Assembly: GCF_011075055.1 (NCBI RefSeq)
Contig: NC_058145.1
Span: 4,497,228-4,561,227, forward strand
DNA from: Mangifera indica
Taxonomy: Eukaryota > Streptophyta > Magnoliopsida > Sapindales > Anacardiaceae
Direction of reading: 5' to 3'
Length of the DNA: 64,000 bases
The translations under genes and the position numbers were made by a program. Under the pieces are notes generated by a model that saw nothing but the letters and a program-made list of their open reading frames with translations, was not told where the DNA came from and did not search any database. Below, piece after piece: positions 60,725 through 64,000 of this stretch (position 1 is the stretch's first letter; each line of letters begins with the position of its first letter).

Positions 60725-62005
60725 TGTTAGTGTGTGAAATTTCATATTTTTCGACATCTAATTTCCTTGATTTATGGTATCTAATTCATTAATTATTCGA
60801 TTAATTGCTTGTTTTAGGAAATTGGGCAATAATTACATTATTATGAGAAAAGATGCGGAATAAAAGGAATTTAGAGTTGTCAAGTATCAATACGGAAAGA
60901 TTGCGAAATACATAAGAGATGGCTGACTATGGAAAAGAGAGAATCTTGCTATTTGTTGAGAAATTCACAGTTGGAGACTTAATTGACAATTGGAGGAAGT
61001 TCAGGTCCTTTGGATGATATTTGACACAAAATTTTTTTTCAACAACTGAAACAAGACCTGACACTATAAAAGGGAAAATTTCTCCATGTTTTAGGGATTT
61101 GCTCAACGTCTTTGTTTTAAAAAACACAGTTGCAGCCCTTGGCTAGTTCTTCTTCAATTTTAGTATAGGATTTTTATTTTAAATTTCTGTGAAGCCATGA
61201 ACAGGAACATGAGTGTCTAACTCTTTTCTTTAGCCGAGTAATTGGGATCATGGCTCTACGACGACTGTGAGATCTTCTTTACCCATTCTTTTCTTTTAAA
61301 TATTTAATCTATTCTTGATTTTATTTATTATTGCCTTGTTCAATTAAATAGGAGACGTCTTATTTACTTTGGATTAAAAACAATTTTGCTAGATTAAATT
61401 ATTGAATCCATAATTGTTTGATGATTTAATCATAAGTGGCTAACTAGCATGCTTGGCGAAGTAGAATAACTACTATATCTTAGTGGAAAGGGTTAATCTA
61501 ATTTAAACAAAAACAATGTCTGTGTTTTGTTGATTAGGATCGATGGATTTTCTAATTCTTAATTCTGTTTTCAATTTAAATTCTAAGATTGTATCTAGAA
61601 CTGATTGAAAACCAAAAGAAGTAATTAAAAAACATTTCTTAATTACCGACACCCAAGGAAAAACAGAACAACAAGCGTCTTGATGTTTCATAACCGGTTT
61701 ATTTAAAAAGAAAGATTAATCTTTTTATCGATGATTAATTGAACTAAACTATACCTAAATTACTTGGCTAGAACTCGCCTTATTATTGTTTCAATCTAAT
61801 TTTCTAATTGCTTTGATTATTTAATTCTGAATTAATTTATTTTTGTTTATTTGGTAGGATTCGAAACAACAAAATCCCCCTTATTTTATTTTATTAGATT
61901 TCAGATAAATAGCCTAATCTCTGTGGATACGACTCTACCTGCCCTATGTACAAGTTTTCATTAGGAGAGTAGAAAATTTTATTTTTGGTGGATTTGACAC
62001 CCTCA
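60725..62005. mobile_element. Solo LTR with 5-bp duplication ATGGT
   Basis: 1,281 bp beginning TGTTAGTGTGTGAAATTTC and ending GGTGGATTTGACACCCTCA, flanked by ATGGT at 60,720-60,724 and 62,006-62,010. CTATAAAAGGG at 61,065 is a good TATA box, making plus the likely orientation. The end phrase with GACACCCTCA and the preceding CTGTGGATACGACTCTACC resemble Ty3/gypsy LTRs of plants; lineage is inferred, not proved. No internal region remains, so it arose by LTR-LTR recombination. Confidence 0.85.
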
Positions 62006-62268
62006 ATGGTGTTATCAAATAAGTTTAGGGTACAATGAGAGTAACAATTTATTATATAATTATAGGTTGAAGTGATTATGTTATTTTTAACAAATGTATA
62101 GTAATAAACTCCTAAGTATAGATTACTTATAAAATTGCACGACACATTTGCAAGTATGAAATATATTGTTATATGAAATTTCTATGTTTGAGTATTTGAT
62201 TCAGATCATCTATCATGGGTAACTTGACCCATGCTTAATATAGGTTTGCTTAACTGTTCATGACAGTT

Positions 62269-62534
62269 GAAAGTAGTTTAGATTATACTTAAAGTCCCAA
62301 AACTACCGCTCAACTCCCAACATACGCAAACCAAGAGAAAATTTTGTTTTTCTTCTTCTTGGACTTTTTGGCTATATAGCCAAATACATAAAAGGTTATA
62401 GTGCAGAAAATCAATTTGTGTGGTGTAAATTAATTGTTAGACTTCGGATCATTATCAGTATGAATAGAACACAATTTAGGTATGTGAATTCGATCCTATG
62501 TTAAATTTACTGAAATTGGATTGATTATCCTACA
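62269..62534 (+). repeat. 3' LTR of the old copia element
   Basis: Partner of 45,335-45,598. Ends TATCCTACA. It is more diverged from its partner than the young LTR pair, consistent with the nesting order. Confidence 0.75.
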
Positions 62535-62929
62535 CAATGTGTATAACTATTTTTAAAACTCCTGATTTTTCTATGAATAAAAAGCTGAGGAACTTCGGAA
62601 TTTTCTTTATTCTTCATATCTTGTTAAATTTTGTACTTTTGAGCATTTTTTCATCCCTAAGCAGGCACAACTCCCCCATTATATGAATGGGAAAATGGAT
62701 ATGATGCACATGCATACAACATGGACAAAGTGAAAAAACAGGTTAGAGATTTTAGTTACCGAACTATGATGCCATGAAAAAGAAGATAAACAGATAATTG
62801 TAAGATATCCAAGTGTTAGAAAGCCCAAGAAATCACTAATGTTGGCACAACCATATACAATGGCCCAAGTGTCTTTACAAGAGAGTGCACATATGCAGTT
62901 GGCCGGAGAGAGAGAGAGAGAGAGATTAA
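62535..62929. other. Spacer between the nest and the NF-YA remnant
   Basis: No gene family recognised on either strand. A (GA)10 run lies at 62,906-62,925, directly at the point where NF-YA similarity stops. Confidence 0.45.
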
Positions 62930-64000
62930 AGTGCTGTGTCCAACGAGTTCCAGCTCAGTAGGCGGCGTGATGTATTCACCCACTGGCTGATGCACAATGG
63001 ACGCGGTGTACTGCTGCGGCTGCTGTTCTCCAAATTTTCCATCTGCATACAGAAAAAAATCAACTGAATTTTCTTATATTAGCTGACGGCTATAGCTTGT
63101 CATGAGGAAAAAGATTATGTCTAGCCAACGTATTGGACGACATAGAAGCTATTAAAAAAAAAAAATCAGAACTTCTGTTACAAAATTAATCAACATAATG
63201 CAGCAATACAGATGAGAAGGCTTAAAATCATTGATAGTGTAGAGACACAATAACAAAAAAAGGTGGGAAAGGTAACGAAGACGTAAAGCAATTGATTTTA
63301 AGATGATTAATACATCGTATATTGGTTTGTCATACAACAACAATTCAGTTCCATTTAAAAGGTACAGAACTTGAGGTGCTTCTACACTTCAATCAAATCA
63401 CACATGCATTCAATCACCCCACATACCAAATCAAATGCCTAGAGATAGTACGGGATACATGTCACACACTTGCCCTGGCCAGCAAGCTCATGCTTAAAAA
63501 ATTGTTTTGATTAGAACCATATGGAAGGCATAAGACTGTGAATTATTGATGCAGATAAGCACTAAAAATTGAGATTATCTCCGTATTTGCAAGCATGGGC
63601 CCTGTAGCTATGTACATTAAGAATATTGTGCACTGCTATAATAGTTTATAATTGAAGTTATTGTTATAAAGCTTAAGCATCCACTAAGATTGGGGCCATC
63701 ACATTTTTTTTTTATTCTGTTCTTAAACAAAATTATACAAAGAGCAAGCTCTCTTACCAAATTTGGTTAATTCATTTGTGTTTAAACCTGACTGTGACAT
63801 TGCAATAACTTGCACTTCTTTGTTTGCTTCATTTTCCTCATCCGGTTCACCCTTGACTTATGTTTTGCTTGTTTTCGACCCTGAATCACCTTTTGCTCGC
63901 CCTTCTGCTGTAGTAATAGTCTTGATGCTTTCCCCTAACATATCTTGGGAGAAGCCATATTGTCCTATACCTCGCCACCAAGGTTGAGAACAAACTGCGT
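62930..64000 (-). pseudogene. NF-YA (CCAAT-binding factor subunit A), 5' part, with in-frame stop and missing core
   Basis: NF-YA proteins form a trimer with NF-YB/NF-YC and bind CCAAT boxes. The first visible exon (64,000, open beyond the edge, to 63,758) reads QPWWRGIGQYGFSQDMLGES and later GEPDEENEANKEVQVIAMSQ. It ends at a GTAAGA donor. The next exon starts at 63,042 after TGCAG and reads GKFGEQQPQQYTASIVHQPV and GEYITPPTELELVGHS, words typical of the segment ahead of the NF-YA core. Splice phases agree across the intron. Two defects: an in-frame TAA at 63,860-63,858 (relatives suggest a Gln or similar here), and loss of similarity after LELVGHS at about 62,930 where a GA repeat begins. 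The DNA-binding and subunit-interaction core was not found on this strand in the window. A sequencing error at the stop is possible, but the truncation makes a pseudogene likely. Confidence 0.7.

Larger units (their letters stand above)
45335..62534 (+). mobile_element. Old Ty1/copia retrotransposon (plus), host of two later insertions
   Basis: Direct repeats of about 265 bp at 45,335-45,598 and 62,269-62,534 share long ordered words (CTCAACTCCCAACATA, TTCTTCTTGGACTTTT, AATTGTGTGGTG, ACTGAAATTGGATTGATTAT) and are its LTRs. A primer-binding site TTGGTATCATAGAG follows the left LTR at 45,599, similar to the usual tRNA-Met site TGGTATCAGAGC. Without the two inserted elements its length is about 6.3 kb. 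Coding remnants lie at 57.0-59.9 kb on plus. LTR starts were set by where similarity fades and may be off by some 15 bases; no flanking duplication could be fixed. Confidence 0.75.

Noticed and set aside
60927..61127. 66-codon minus-strand frame
   Set aside because: Inside the solo LTR and unrelated to known proteins.

Overview
The window is nuclear DNA of a dicot-type flowering plant. It is AT-rich, its genes have introns with GT/AG borders, and it carries plant-specific families (guanylate kinase with a kelch-like front, group 4 remorin, VQ protein, PLS-type PPR, NF-YA). It is packed with plant transposons: Ulp1-carrying Mutator-like elements (MULEs), Ty1/copia elements, a solo LTR, and hAT- and Mutator-type MITEs. 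No species is named because no marker in the sequence fixes one.

Layout. 1-2,273: the 5' half of a MULE transposase gene (minus strand) ending in its terminal repeat. 2,618-3,206: three-exon 60S acidic ribosomal protein P1 gene (minus). 3,710-5,620: broken PPR gene (plus). 6,724-7,244: broken VQ-motif gene (plus). 7,832-8,952: two-exon group 4 remorin gene (minus). 9-22.5 kb: gene-poor AT-rich DNA with several MITEs, two of them with convincing target-site duplications, and one GC-richer block with ABRE/DRE-like motifs at 13.1-13.35 kb. 22.8-29.0 kb: decayed MULE with a DUF1985/Ulp1-type gene (plus) converging on a transposase gene (minus). 30,722-33,046: ten-exon guanylate kinase gene, apparently intact (390 residues, plus). 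34,480-41,603: second full-length decayed MULE of the same build, with long terminal inverted repeats, apparently inserted in an older MITE. 43.4-43.9 kb: CACTA-like end with a 45-bp tandem repeat. 45.3-62.5 kb: a retrotransposon nest. An old copia element (plus) was split by a young copia element (46,316-55,884, minus, 5-bp duplication GTGAA) and by a solo LTR (60,725-62,005, 5-bp duplication ATGGT). 62.9-64 kb: 5' part of an NF-YA gene (minus) with an in-frame stop and no core domain in the window.

Genes that look functional are guanylate kinase and remorin, and P1 with a question over one splice site. They share no pathway; this is ordinary plant gene space divided by transposons. The most unusual content is the repeated MULE family that carries a protease gene facing its transposase, and the layered insertions from which relative order can be read.
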